Program-made: the position numbers and the translations under genes
In this document: positions 9,053-18,811 of the stretch, piece by piece
How positions within the stretch are numbered: position 1 is the stretch's first letter
Layout: every line of letters starts with the position of its first letter
Assembly: GCF_019396355.1 (NCBI RefSeq)
Contig: NZ_JAHKRK010000002.1
Span: forward strand, 1 to 64,000
Length of the DNA stretch: 64,000 nucleotides
Direction of reading: 5' to 3'
DNA from: Pseudonocardia nigra
Lineage (GTDB): Bacteria > Actinomycetota > Actinomycetes > Mycobacteriales > Pseudonocardiaceae
Notes under the pieces: generated by a model
Database searches by the model: none
The model's input: only the letters and a program-made list of their open reading frames with translations
What the model was told of the DNA's origin: nothing

Positions 9053-10712
9053 TCACACCGCGCAGTTGTAGACCAGCGGCATCGACCCGTCGCCCTGGCG
9101 CAGCGTCAGGAACCGCTCCACGGCCCGCCGCTTCGCCTCGCCCATGGTGAGTTCCGGGCCGCCCAGCAGGAAGTCCGGGGAGGTGTCGAGGTCGGCTCCC
9201 GCGGGGTGCCAGTGCCAGCCGTCGGCCGTGACCGTCAGCTCGGGCACGGTGTTGTCCTCGCCGATGACGACGCCGTCGCTCGCGTGCCCCCGCTTCACCA
9301 GCGGCCGCACCGCGAACGCACTCCCCCGCACCCCCTTCGCCGCGAGCAGCTCGCGCAGCGGCTCGACCTGGTGGGCGTTCTCCGCGGTCTCGGTCATGCC
9401 GACCCGGACCGGCAGCCCGAGCGCGAGCGCCGTCGTCAGCCCGTCCATCGCCTTGGCCCAGGAGCCGCGGCCGCGGTGCAGGTCGTGCAGCTGCGGGTCG
9501 GCGCCGTCGAGGGAGGTCTGCAGGGTCAGCCGCCGGCGCCCGGCGAGGCGCTGCAGCTGGTCGCGGCGCCTGCCCTGGTACAGCATGCCGTTGGTCAGGC
9601 AGACGACGTCGATCCGTTCGGTGGCGTAGAGCAGGTCGTCGACGATGCCGGGCCGCAGGAACGGCTCTCCACCGGTGACGTAGAGCTGCGTGAACCCCTC
9701 GGCGACGGCCTCGTCGACGAGGGCCCGGAACCGGTCCGCCCGGATCTCCCGGCGGCGGGCCTGTGGGGAGGACGCCACCGAGCAGTAGTCGCACGCCAGG
9801 TTGCAGTGGAAGTTCGTGTAGAGCCAGAGCCGCGCGGGGAACAGCACCGAGCCGAACAGGGGCAGCACGGGCAGCCCGTCGTCGGGCCGATCGGGCACGT
9901 CGCCCCAGGACACCTCGGCCCCGGAGAAGTCGGGCAGCGCCGACTTGTAGAGCTGGTAGCGCCCCCGGGAGCGCTCGGCGGGCGGCACGACCTCCAGGCA
10001 GGTGGTCCACCACCCGGTCTCCACTGCCTCGGCGAACGCCTCGGGCAACCCGGCGGCGCGGATCGACGCGGCCTGTGCCCGCCAGTCGTAGTCCAGGCGC
10101 ACCAGCTCCGCGCGCGCCGCCCCGTCGGTCACCTCGAGCATCGCGTACCAGACGTGCTGCCCGCCGTCGTTGGCCGGCCGGCCCAGCACCCCGACGTTGA
10201 CCACGAGCGTGTCGCCGAACCGGCGCATCCACGGCAGCCCGGAGTGCGTGCAGCAGATGACGTCGGCGCCGGACTCGGCGATCCGCAGCGCGTGCTGCAC
10301 GTCCGAGAGCGACTCCCACCAGAAGTCGTTCACCGCGAGCGTCGAGCCGTGCACGAGGTGGACGTCGACGCCGTCGATCGTCTCGCGTCGTTCGGTCGGC
10401 AGCGTCCGCATCCACGCGGCGAACTCCGCGGAGGTGTTGCGGAACGTGTAGTCGTAGGCGATCGCGGCGAACGCGTTGTCGGCGTCGTCGATGTAGCCGC
10501 ACCCGCAGTCGGTCTGCCCGCTGCCGATCGCCACCTCGTAGTTGCCGGCGATGCACTCGACGCCGTTGTCGGTCAGGAGCGGCCGGACGGCCTCGGGCTC
10601 GACCCCGTACGCCCCGAAGTCACCGAGGCACACGAGGCGGTCGGCACCGCGGGTCCGCGCGTGGGAGAGGAAGGCCCGCAGCGCGTAGGGGTTCGAGCGC
10701 GATCCTCGTCAT
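9053..10712 (-). pseudogene. Metallophosphoesterase-radical SAM fusion, N-terminal deletion
   Basis: Two-domain enzyme. The first half is a calcineurin-like phosphoesterase (LVCLGDFGAYG, GNYE, HGS, CTHSG, VVNVGVLGRP); the second is a radical SAM domain with CNLACDYC and GGEPFLRPG, ending PLVYNCAV. An ATG at 10712 overlaps the preceding stop as ATGA and reads MTRIAL, then the frame breaks; NPYALRAFL and the rest continue in another frame. The family would have SDIHS between IAL and NPYAL, so about 17 nt carrying the first metal-binding Asp and His appear lost. A shortened product could start at GTG 10633 and keep the radical SAM domain; no precursor peptide lies nearby. Substrate unknown. Confidence 0.75.
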
Positions 10713-11416
10713 GGATACACGGCATCGCCGTCCGCGGTGGCCGCGCGATCGACCTTGCGGTGGAACCGCATGCCGGCCAGCCCGCCGAGGACGGCGCCGA
10801 GCAGGCTCGCCACCAGCGCGACGACGGCGGCGATGATCCCACCCGTGGTCAGCTGCCCCTCGTTGATAGGGAGCCGGGGCAGCCCGTTGAGGTTCGCGAG
10901 CACGTCGAACTGCGCGCCCGCGATGGCCCCGAGCACCGCGACGACGACCGCGATGACGATCGCCCACACCCACACGGCGACGCCCTGCCTGGCCCCGTTG
11001 AACCGGGCCATCCGCCCCGCGACGTAGCCGCCGCAGTAGTAGGCCACGACGAGGATCACCAGCAGCACGATCGCGCCGGTGATCCCCACCGTCCGGGCGG
11101 TGGCGGGGTCGCTGGCGGCCTGGTCCAGCGCCTGCCCGGTCCCGCCGGTGGTGTTCGCCAGTCCGATCGCGGTGCCCGCCGCGGCGACGATCCCGGTGAG
11201 CAGCAGCGCCATCCCCGTGGCGGTCAGCCAGCCGAAGAACGCGGCGCCCCACTTGATCCCGCCGTAGCGTTCCTTCTGCACGGCGACGGCCGACCGCGGT
11301 TCGGCCGGGACGGGCTCCGACCGCTGCAGGGGCCGGGTCTCGTCGAAGCGCCGGTCGGCGGGCGGTGGGTCCATGGGCCGGGGATCGGTGGGCCGGGGAT
11401 CGGGGCCTGTGCTCAT
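10709..11416 (-). CDS. Four-helix membrane protein, unknown function
   Basis: About 235 residues: a Pro/Asp/Arg-rich cytoplasmic N-terminus (about 50 residues), then four hydrophobic helices (WGAAFFGWLTATGMALLL; GITGAIVLLVILVVAYYCGG; VWVWAIVIAVVVAVLGAIAG; GGIIAAVVALVASLLGAVLG) with glycine zippers, and a short basic tail. I do not recognise a catalytic motif. Two ATGs lie close together: AGGAG abuts the first (11422) but is 6 nt from the second (11416), so I chose the second. It overlaps the following phosphoesterase-radical SAM gene by ATGA, so the two were coupled. Confidence 0.75.
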   Translation of the reverse strand: MSTGPDPRPTDPRPMDPPPADRRFDETRPLQRSEPVPAEPRSAVAVQKERYGGIKWGAAFFGWLTATGMALLLTGIVAAAGTAIGLANTTGGTGQALDQAASDPATARTVGITGAIVLLVILVVAYYCGGYVAGRMARFNGARQGVAVWVWAIVIAVVVAVLGAIAGAQFDVLANLNGLPRLPINEGQLTTGGIIAAVVALVASLLGAVLGGLAGMRFHRKVDRAATADGDAVYP

Positions 11417-11484
11417 CGTCATCTCCTGTCCCTGTTGCTCGAAGAACTACCCCACGGGGCGGCCCCGACACCCCGGGCGGGCGA

Positions 11485-12254
11485 CTACTCCCCCAGCGCC
11501 GTGACGAGCGCGAGCAGCCCCGCGTAGAGCACGAGACCGCCGAGGAACCACGGGAAGCTGGAGCGCCCGCCCGAGGGGATCTCCTCCTTGAACCGTTGAG
11601 CAGGATCGACCCGCCCAGCAGCGCCGTGAGCAGCGCGACCAGGAGCGTGCTCGACGGGGCGAACAACGCCGACGCCACCCAGCCGAGCAGCAGCGCACCG
11701 GCCAGCGCGAGCCGCCCGCGCACGTCGAACCGCCGCGGGTAGTGCTCCTGCAGGCCGCGGTCGGTGAGGACGAAGTGCAGCCCCATCGCGATGGTGAACA
11801 GCACCGCGAACGCGATGCCGGTGCGCAGCCGCAGCGCCATCGTGTTAGGTGATCAGAGCGTTGTAGATCATGAACGAGCCCAGGTGCAGCCAGTAGACGC
11901 CCGCGGTCGGTTCCCCGGCCGCGCTGCCGCGCTGTGCGAGCCGCTCCAGCCCGTAGAACGCAGTGAAGCCGGCCAGCGCGACGAGGAAGATGCCCAGGTC
12001 GAGCAGCGGCGTCGGCCGCAGCACGTCCGACAGCGCCTCGCCGATCGCCTCGTTGCCCTCCGCGATCTCCGGCAGCAGGTGCAGGAACACGTAGGCCACC
12101 GCGAGGCCGCCCGCGAACGATCCGGTCGCGCGCTCGGGCACCAGCGGTAGCTTCCGGATCCGCGGGGCGGCCAGGTGCAGCGCGGCCAGCGCCAGCGCGC
12201 GACGACGAGCGCCCCGACGACGCTCTGGGTCACCGTCAGCTCGGTCTCCAGCAC
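11485..12254 (-). pseudogene. Polytopic (ZIP-like) membrane protein, three frameshifts
   Basis: A single ancestral membrane protein is readable across three frames. It starts VLETELTVTQSVVGALVV (GTG 12254), shifts near 12195 into LALAALHLAAPR and VAYVFLHLLPEIAEG, and runs to WLHLGSFMIYNALIT, where an extra A at about 11845 makes TAA. Without it the text continues as TYTMALRLRTGIAFAVLF, then LTDRGLQEHYPRRF, and near 11595 one lost base separates GGSILLN from FKEEIPSGG. The reconstructed protein (about 255 residues, seven or eight helices) resembles uncharacterised actinobacterial ZIP-like membrane proteins. Three separate lesions make sequencing error unlikely. Confidence 0.8.
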
Positions 12255-12294
12255 ACGGCCCGAGTGCCACGCACACGGGCCGGGAAACGTGCCG

Positions 12295-14616
12295 TCAGCT
12301 CGCCGACGTCACCCGGTACACGTCGTAGACGCCCTCCACGTTGCGCACCGCGCGCAGCACGTGGCCCAGGTGCTTCGGGTCGCCCATCTCGAAACTGAAC
12401 CGGGAGACGGCCACCCGGTCACGCGACGTGGTGACCGACGCCGACAGGATGTTGACCTTCTCGTCGGCCAGCACCTTGGTGACGTCGGACAGCAGCCGGT
12501 GCCGGTCGAGCGCCTCCACCTGGATCGCTACCAGGAACACCGACCCGGGCGACACCGACCACGCCACGTCGACGAGCCGCTCGGCGCGCGCCTGCAGGTC
12601 GGAGGCGTTGGTGCAGTCGGTGCGGTGCACGCTGATGCCGCCGCCGCGGGTGACGAACCCGAGGATGTCGTCGCCGGGCACGGGCGTGCAGCAGCGGGCC
12701 AGCTTGATGTACAGGTCGCCGACGTCGCCGTCGTCGCCGCGCACCACCACGCCCGCGTCGCCCGTCGTACGACGCAGCCGCACGGTGGACGGGGTGGCCC
12801 GCTCGGCGAGGTCCTCCTCGGCCTGCTCCACACCACCGAGCAGGGCGACGAGGCGTTGCACGACGTGCCGGGCGCTCGCGTGCCCCTCTCCGACGGCCGC
12901 GTAGAGGCCCGACAGGTCGGGGAAGTGCAGCTCCCGCGACAGGGCGGCCATCGCGTCGGTGGACACCAGCCGCTGCAGCGGCATCGACGTGCGCCGCGCC
13001 TCCCGGGCGATGGCCTCCTTGCCCGCCTCGATGGCCTCCTCGCGGCGCTCCTTCGCGAACCACTGCTTGATCTTCGTCTTGGCGCGCGGGGATGCGACGA
13101 ACGCGAGCCAGTCGCGGCTCGGGCCCTGCCCCTCGGCCTTCGAGGTGAAGATCTCCACCTGGTCGCCGGACTCGAGCTTGCGCTCCAGCGCCACCAGCCT
13201 GCCGTTGACCCGCGAGCCGATGCAGCGGTTGCCCACCTCGGTGTGCACGGCGTACGCCAGGTCGACCGGCGTGGACCCGGTGGGCAGCGTGACCACGTCG
13301 CCCTTGGGCGTGAACACGAAGATCTCCTGCGACGCCAGGTCGAACCGCAGCGACTCCAGGAAGTCGCCGGGGTCGGCGGCCTCCCGCTGCCAGTCGAGCA
13401 GCTGGCGCATCCAGGACATCTCGTCGACCTCGACGGTGCCCGCCGACGGGCCGTTGGCCCCGCGCGTCTCCTTGTAGCGCCAGTGCGCCGCGATGCCGTA
13501 CTCGGCGGTGCGGTGCATCTCGTGGGTGCGGATCTGCACCTCCAGCGGCTTGCCGTCCGGCCCGATCACCGTGGTGTGCAGCGACTGGTACACCCCGAAC
13601 CGCGGCTGGGCGATGTAGTCCTTGAACCGGCCGGGCATCGGCTGCCACAGTGCGTGCACCATGCCCATCGCCGCATAGCAGTCGCGCACCTCGTCGACGA
13701 GCACGCGGACACCCACCAGGTCGTGGATGTCGTCGAAGTCGCGACCCTTGACGATCATCTTGCGGTAGATCGAGTAGTAGTGCTTGGGCCTGCCCTCGAC
13801 GGTGGCGGCGATCCGCGCCGAGTCGAGCTGCTGGGTGACCTCGTCGATCACCTGCTTCAGATAGGTGTCGCGGGAAGGCGCTCGGGTGGCGACCAGCCGC
13901 ACGATCTCGGAGTACTTCTTCGGGTGCAGGATCGCAAAGGAGAGATCCTCCAGCTCCCACTTCACCGTGGCCATGCCGAGCCGGTGGGCCAGCGGCGCCA
14001 GCACCTCGAGCGTCTCGCGCGCCTTCTTGGCCTGCTTCTCCGGCGGCAGGAAGCGCATCGTGCGCATGTTGTGCAACCGGTCCGACAGCTTGATGACGAG
14101 CACCCGCGGGTCGCGCGCCATGGCGACGACCATCTTGCGGATCGTCTCGGCCTCCGCCGCGCTGCCCAGCTCGACCTTGTCGAGCTTCGTGACGCCGTCG
14201 ACGAGGTGCGCGACCTCCTCGCCGAAGTCGGCGCGCAGCCGGTCGAGCGAGTAGTCGGTGTCCTCCACGGTGTCGTGCAGCAGCGCCGCCACCAGCGTGG
14301 TGGTGTCCATGCCGAGCTCGGCGAGGATCGTCGCGACGGCCAGCGGATGGGTGATGTAGGGGTCGCCCGACTTGCGCTTCTGGCCCTCGTGCTTGGCCTC
14401 CGCGACGTCGTAGGCCCGCTGGAGCAGCGCGAGGTCGGCCTTCGGATGCAGTGCCCGGTGCACGCTCGCCAGCGGCTCGAGCACCGGGGCGACCACCGCC
14501 ACGCGCTGCGGTGTCATGCGACGGGCGATCCGTGCGCGCACCCGGCGGGTGGCCGACGGCTTCGCCGGACCCTCCGGGCTGGGGACCGGAGGCGCGGCCT
14601 GGTGCACATCGGTCAT
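12295..14616 (-). CDS. relA: Bifunctional (p)ppGpp synthetase/hydrolase Rel
   Basis: The 773-residue stringent-response enzyme makes and degrades (p)ppGpp. Domain order is complete: HD hydrolase with HDTVEDT at 114-120 and RLHNMRT, synthetase with [14 protein letters not shown] near 270, TGS near 410-470 ([12 protein letters not shown]), a helical/zinc-finger region with [10 protein letters not shown], and a C-terminal ACT domain from about 700. Retention of the hydrolase motif marks it as the bifunctional actinobacterial Rel rather than a synthetase-only RelA. ATG 14616 gives a normal-length protein. It follows apt in the classic secDF-apt-rel order. Confidence 0.97.
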   Translation of the reverse strand: MTDVHQAAPPVPSPEGPAKPSATRRVRARIARRMTPQRVAVVAPVLEPLASVHRALHPKADLALLQRAYDVAEAKHEGQKRKSGDPYITHPLAVATILAELGMDTTTLVAALLHDTVEDTDYSLDRLRADFGEEVAHLVDGVTKLDKVELGSAAEAETIRKMVVAMARDPRVLVIKLSDRLHNMRTMRFLPPEKQAKKARETLEVLAPLAHRLGMATVKWELEDLSFAILHPKKYSEIVRLVATRAPSRDTYLKQVIDEVTQQLDSARIAATVEGRPKHYYSIYRKMIVKGRDFDDIHDLVGVRVLVDEVRDCYAAMGMVHALWQPMPGRFKDYIAQPRFGVYQSLHTTVIGPDGKPLEVQIRTHEMHRTAEYGIAAHWRYKETRGANGPSAGTVEVDEMSWMRQLLDWQREAADPGDFLESLRFDLASQEIFVFTPKGDVVTLPTGSTPVDLAYAVHTEVGNRCIGSRVNGRLVALERKLESGDQVEIFTSKAEGQGPSRDWLAFVASPRAKTKIKQWFAKERREEAIEAGKEAIAREARRTSMPLQRLVSTDAMAALSRELHFPDLSGLYAAVGEGHASARHVVQRLVALLGGVEQAEEDLAERATPSTVRLRRTTGDAGVVVRGDDGDVGDLYIKLARCCTPVPGDDILGFVTRGGGISVHRTDCTNASDLQARAERLVDVAWSVSPGSVFLVAIQVEALDRHRLLSDVTKVLADEKVNILSASVTTSRDRVAVSRFSFEMGDPKHLGHVLRAVRNVEGVYDVYRVTSAS

Positions 14617-14709
14617 ACCCTGCCCTCCATCTTCAGAAGGATAGTCCCGCGGACGGGGATGCAGCGCAGGGATCCGCCAACCGGCGCCACGCGGCGGGTC
14701 GCCCGTGGC

Positions 14710-15249
14710 CTATGCCGTCAGCAGCGCATGCACCGGGATCGCCCCGAGCCGCTCCCGACCACCGAGCCCGGTGAGCTCCAGCAGCGTCCCGAAGCCGACG
14801 ACGTCGGCCCCGGCATCGGCCAGCAGCGCGCACGCCGCCGCCGCGGTGCCCCCGGTGGCCAGCACGTCGTCCACCACGAACACGCGCGCCCCGGGCGCGA
14901 CCGTGTCGGCCGGAAGCTCCAGCGTGGCCGTGCCGTACTCGAGGTCGTAGGTGCGTGAGCCGGCCACCCGCGGCAGCTTCCCGGCCTTGCGGACCGGCAC
15001 CACCCCGGTGCCGGCGACGATCGCGACGGCCGCAGCCAGCAGGAACCCGCGCGCCTCCACCCCGACCACCACGTCGGCGTCACCGGGCAGCGAGGCCAGC
15101 TCGGTGCTGATCGTCGCGAGCGCCTCGGCGTCGGCCAGCGCGGGCGTGACGTCGCGGAAGAGCACCCCCGGTGACGGGTAGTCCGGAACGTCCCGGATCA
15201 GCCCGACGACCCGCGTCAGCTCGGGCTCGGCGTTGATGTCGACCTTCAC
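14710..15249 (-). CDS. apt: Adenine phosphoribosyltransferase
   Basis: A 179-residue type I phosphoribosyltransferase that salvages adenine to AMP using PRPP. The PRPP-binding loop VFVVDDVLATGGTA lies at 123-136, and the N-terminal hood (DVPDYPSPGVLFRDVTP) and VVGVEARGFLLA are characteristic of Apt. Its ATG start overlaps the secF stop by 4 nt, so it is translated with secDF. The secF-apt-rel neighbourhood is conserved in actinobacteria. Confidence 0.96.
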   Translation of the reverse strand: MKVDINAEPELTRVVGLIRDVPDYPSPGVLFRDVTPALADAEALATISTELASLPGDADVVVGVEARGFLLAAAVAIVAGTGVVPVRKAGKLPRVAGSRTYDLEYGTATLELPADTVAPGARVFVVDDVLATGGTAAAACALLADAGADVVGFGTLLELTGLGGRERLGAIPVHALLTA

Positions 15250-16478
15250 CGGCGCCGCTTTCCCGTCGGCCGGGCCGCCTTGCCGCTCGGGCGGGCCGCC
15301 TGCCGTCGATCCGCGACCTTGCCCTGGCGCGCCGGCACCCCGGCCGCCGCGACCATGGCCCGCTCCTTGCGCTGCTCGCCGGCGAGCACCGCGTCGTCGA
15401 GCAGGTCGGGGTCGCCCTCGGGCTCCCCCGCCGCCGCCGCGGCGGCGCGCTTGCGCCGCGCCGCGACCTTCGCCGCCTGCTCCCGGAACCGGGGGTCGCG
15501 CAGCTTCAGGTCCACCAGCAGCGGGGTGGCCAGCAGCAGCGACGACACGACGCCCGCGATGATGCCGACCATCTGCACCAGCGCGAGGTCGGCCAGCGTG
15601 CCGACGCCGAGCAGCCCCACCCCGATCACCAGCAGCCCGATCACCGGCAGCACCGCGATCAGGGACGTGTTGATCGAGCGCATCAGCGTCTGGTTGAGCG
15701 CGAGGTTCGCCGCCTCGGCGTAGGTGCGCCGGGTCAGCCCGAGCAGCCCGCGGGTGTTCTCCTTGACCTTGTCGAACACCACGACCGTGTCGTAGAGGGA
15801 GAAGCCGAGGATCGTCAGCAGGCCGATGACCGTGCCGGGGGTGACCTCGAGTCCGACGATCGAGTACACCCCGGCCGTGACGACGACGTCGTGCAGCAGC
15901 GCCACGAGCGCGGCGACGGCCATCGCCCGCTCGAAGTAGAACGCCAGGAAGATCGTCACCAGCACCAGGAACACGGCCAGCGCGATGAGCGCCTGCTGCG
16001 TGATCTGGCCGCCCCAGCTGCCGCTGACCGCGCTGTCGCTGATGGCGTCGACGGCCGGGACGCCCTCGGCGCCGAGCGGTTGGAACGTGTCGAACAGCGC
16101 CTGCTTGAGCTCGATCAGGACGGCCGGGTCCAGCGCCTCGGTCCGGATGAGGACCGAGGCGGCGTCACCCGCGCCGACCGTCTGCACCGCGGCGGGTTCG
16201 TCGCCGACGACCCGCTCGTAGACGCCGCGGACGGCTTCGACCTCGGCGGGCGCGCCGGCGGTGGCCGCCGGGAACTGGATCTGCGTGCCGCCGGTGAAGT
16301 CGATGCCCAGGTTGAAGCCGCGGAACACGATCGACCCGATGCACACGAGCACCAGCGCCGTGAACACCAGGTACCACATGCGCCGGCGGCCGACGATGTC
16401 GAACGCGCCCGTGCCCGTGTAGAGCCGGGAGAGCACGCCGCGGCGCTCGGAGGGCCGCTCGGAGGTGGTGGCCGCCAT
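15246..16478 (-). CDS. secF: Protein-export membrane protein SecF
   Basis: A 410-residue subunit of the SecDF accessory complex, which uses the proton gradient to help pull proteins out of the SecYEG channel. It has a first transmembrane helix (YLVFTALVLVCIGSIVF), the GIDFTGGTQIQF signature, a periplasmic-type P1 domain (about 60-150) and five clustered helices containing the LYDTVVVFDKVKEN motif. The C-terminus is a long Lys/Arg/Ala tail ending GKRRR. It follows secD by one base (TGACATG). Confidence 0.96.
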   Translation of the reverse strand: MAATTSERPSERRGVLSRLYTGTGAFDIVGRRRMWYLVFTALVLVCIGSIVFRGFNLGIDFTGGTQIQFPAATAGAPAEVEAVRGVYERVVGDEPAAVQTVGAGDAASVLIRTEALDPAVLIELKQALFDTFQPLGAEGVPAVDAISDSAVSGSWGGQITQQALIALAVFLVLVTIFLAFYFERAMAVAALVALLHDVVVTAGVYSIVGLEVTPGTVIGLLTILGFSLYDTVVVFDKVKENTRGLLGLTRRTYAEAANLALNQTLMRSINTSLIAVLPVIGLLVIGVGLLGVGTLADLALVQMVGIIAGVVSSLLLATPLLVDLKLRDPRFREQAAKVAARRKRAAAAAAGEPEGDPDLLDDAVLAGEQRKERAMVAAAGVPARQGKVADRRQAARPSGKAARPTGKRRR

Positions 16479-16479
16479 G

Positions 16480-18282
16480 TCAGGCTCCCTTCCCTGCGCC
16501 GGCCGTGGCGGCGGGTCGCTTGCGCCCCGCGCCGAGCCGTGCCACCGATCCCAGGCCGGAGAACGCCGGGCTGCCGAACACCCGTGAGTTCGACGCGAGC
16601 GCCACCAGCGGGTGCGTCACGAGGAACACGACGACCAGGTCGAGCACCGTGGACAGGCCGAGCGTGAACGCGAAGCCCTTCACCTGGCCGACCGCCAGCA
16701 GGTACAGCACGGCGGCGGCGAGGAAGCTCACGGCGTCGGCGGACAGGATCGTGCGCCGCGCCCGCACCCAGCCCCGCGGCACCGCGGAGCGGAAGCTGCG
16801 GCCCTCCCGGACCTCGTCCTTGAGCCGTTCGAAGAAGATGACGAACGAGTCGGCGGTGATGCCGATGGCGACGATGAACCCGGCGACGCCCGCGAGGTCG
16901 AGGGTGAACCCGATCCACCGCCCGAGCAGCACCAGCACGGCGTAGACGACCACGCCGGAAAGCACCAGCGACAGGATCGTCAGCACCCCGAGGACGCGGT
17001 AGTAGAACAGGCAGTAGATGAACACGGCCAGCAGGCCGATGCCGCCCGCGATCAGGCCGGCCTGCAGGGAGGCGATCCCGAGCGTCGCCGACACCGTCTG
17101 GGCCTCCGACGCCTCGAACGACAGCGGCAGCGACCCGTACCGCAGGATCCCGGCCAGGTCCTGCGCCTCCTCCTGGCTGAACTGCCCGGTGATCTCGGTG
17201 GTACCGAAGATCGGCCCGTTGATCGTGGGCGCGGAGACGACCTCGCCGTCGAGCACGAACGCGACGTTCTTGCCGACGTTGTTGGTGGTGTACTCGCCCC
17301 ACGTGGCGGCACCCGCGGCGGTGAAGTCGAGGCTGATGACCCAGCCCACTCCCTGCGGGTTCTGCTGCGCCATGGCGTTGTCGATCTCGGTGCCCTCGAG
17401 GAACGAGGGGCCGAGGACGTACTTGAGGGTGCCGTCCTGGTTGCAGGTGACCAGCGGCAGCGTCGGGTCGGCGTAGCCGCGCAGCGGGTCGGGAGCGCTG
17501 CAGTCCAGCGCGGCGAGCGCCTGCTGCTGCACGGCGGGGTCGCTGCTCTGCCGGGTCTCCCGCGCCTGCGCGATCGCGGCCGCGAGCTCGGGGTCGGCGG
17601 GTCCGGCCGGGGCGGTCGCACCGGGCGCGGGTGACGCCGGGGCGGGCGTCGGGGTCGGCTCGGGGGTCGGCGGTGGCACCGGGTCCTGCAGCGGCGCGGT
17701 GTGGGCCACGGGCGCCACCTCGCGCTCGACCGGGTCGCCCGCGCCCTGGGGCTGGGCCGGGTCGGCGGGCGGCGCGGCCGGGTCGGCGGGCGGGGCCGCC
17801 GGGTCGGACGGGGGCGCCTGGGTGGGCTCGGCGGGCGCCGCCGGGTCCGGCGCAGCACCGGGCTCCGCGGTGGAGCCCTCGGGCGCCGGGGCGGGCGCGG
17901 CGGCCACCGGGCCCCCGATCACCTCGCGGAACCGCAGCTGGGCCGTCTGCCCGAGCGAGCGGGCCTGGTCGCCCTCCTGGCCGGGCACGGTGATCGTCAG
18001 GTTGCTGCCGTCGAGCACCACCTCGGCGCCACCGACGCCCAGGCCGTCGACGCGCTCCTGGATGATCCGCTGCGCCTGCACGAGCTGCTCGCGGGGAGGT
18101 TCGGCGCCGGTCTCCGTGCGCGCCTGCAGCGTGACGCGGGTGCCGCCCTGCAGGTCGATGCCCAGCTTCGGCGTGGGGTCACCGTCGCCGGTGAAGAACA
18201 CGAGCGAGTACAGCACCGCGACGACGGCGGCGAACGCCGCGAGATAGCGCCAGGGACGGATGCGCCCCGGGGTGGTGGCCAC
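16480..18282 (-). CDS. secD: Protein translocase subunit SecD
   Basis: A 600-residue partner of SecF. It has an N-terminal helix (YLAAFAAVVAVLYSLVFF), the GIDLQGGTRVTLQAR signature, an extracytoplasmic P1 domain ending in NVAFVLDGEVVSAPTI, then the six-helix domain with ITADSFVIFFERLKDEVREG. An unusually long Pro/Ala/Asp-rich insert (about residues 135-235, with repeated DPAAPPA) splits P1; similar low-complexity inserts occur in other actinobacterial SecD proteins. It lies between yajC and secF in one transcription unit. Confidence 0.96.
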   Translation of the reverse strand: MATTPGRIRPWRYLAAFAAVVAVLYSLVFFTGDGDPTPKLGIDLQGGTRVTLQARTETGAEPPREQLVQAQRIIQERVDGLGVGGAEVVLDGSNLTITVPGQEGDQARSLGQTAQLRFREVIGGPVAAAPAPAPEGSTAEPGAAPDPAAPAEPTQAPPSDPAAPPADPAAPPADPAQPQGAGDPVEREVAPVAHTAPLQDPVPPPTPEPTPTPAPASPAPGATAPAGPADPELAAAIAQARETRQSSDPAVQQQALAALDCSAPDPLRGYADPTLPLVTCNQDGTLKYVLGPSFLEGTEIDNAMAQQNPQGVGWVISLDFTAAGAATWGEYTTNNVGKNVAFVLDGEVVSAPTINGPIFGTTEITGQFSQEEAQDLAGILRYGSLPLSFEASEAQTVSATLGIASLQAGLIAGGIGLLAVFIYCLFYYRVLGVLTILSLVLSGVVVYAVLVLLGRWIGFTLDLAGVAGFIVAIGITADSFVIFFERLKDEVREGRSFRSAVPRGWVRARRTILSADAVSFLAAAVLYLLAVGQVKGFAFTLGLSTVLDLVVVFLVTHPLVALASNSRVFGSPAFSGLGSVARLGAGRKRPAATAGAGKGA

Positions 18283-18333
18283 AGCTGTCGGTCTCTTCCT
18301 TCTTCTCGTGCGCCGCGCCGATGCGGGACGGGG

Positions 18334-18759
18334 TCAGTTGCGGGACGAGCCGTTCGCGGAGTCGTCCTTGGTGAGCGACGGGCGGTCGGCGTCGTCGGTG
18401 GTGGCGCCGGTGGTGGTGCTGCTCCCGGTGGTGGTGCTGGCGCCGGTCGCCACGTCGTCGGCGGTGGCCGTGGTGGTGGGCTCCGCGTCGCCCGCGGTCG
18501 GGTTGACCTTCTCGCGGACCGCGGCCCGCACCCAGGTGGTGACGACGCCGTCGGCGATCTCGAGGTCGACGGTCTCCTCGTACGAGGCGTCCACGACGGT
18601 GGCACGCAGGCCGGAGGTGGTCATCACGACGTCACCGGCGTCGAGCGACGACTGCATCGCCTGCATGTCCTTCATCTGCCGGCGCTGGCGCCGCCCGGAC
18701 AGGAAGATCGGGATGAACAGCAGCAGGATGAGCAGTGGGAACAGCAGCGAGATGTCCAT
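18334..18759 (-). CDS. yajC: Preprotein translocase subunit YajC
   Basis: A 141-residue single-span protein that associates with SecDF. The first 20 residues form the membrane helix (ISLLFPLLILLLFIPIF), followed by the family pattern RRQRRQMKDMQAMQSSLDAGDVVMTTSGL. The last 45 residues are a Thr/Asp/Ser-rich, disordered tail. It is 51 nt upstream of secD and downstream of ruvB on the same strand, as in mycobacteria. Confidence 0.94.
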   Translation of the reverse strand: MDISLLFPLLILLLFIPIFLSGRRQRRQMKDMQAMQSSLDAGDVVMTTSGLRATVVDASYEETVDLEIADGVVTTWVRAAVREKVNPTAGDAEPTTTATADDVATGASTTTGSSTTTGATTDDADRPSLTKDDSANGSSRN

Positions 18760-18811
18760 GGTCTCCGTATCTCCGCACGTCGAGAGCCACCCGAGTCTGC
18801 CAGCCCCCGTG

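Noticed and set aside
9053-11422. RiPP maturation cluster around the radical SAM gene
   Set aside because: No precursor-like peptide, no RRE or SPASM domain, and the gene itself is broken.
7727-11527. Very long open frame on the + strand (over 1200 codons)
   Set aside because: It runs antisense to recognisable genes and its translation is Arg/Gly/His-rich with no homology pattern; a by-product of high GC.
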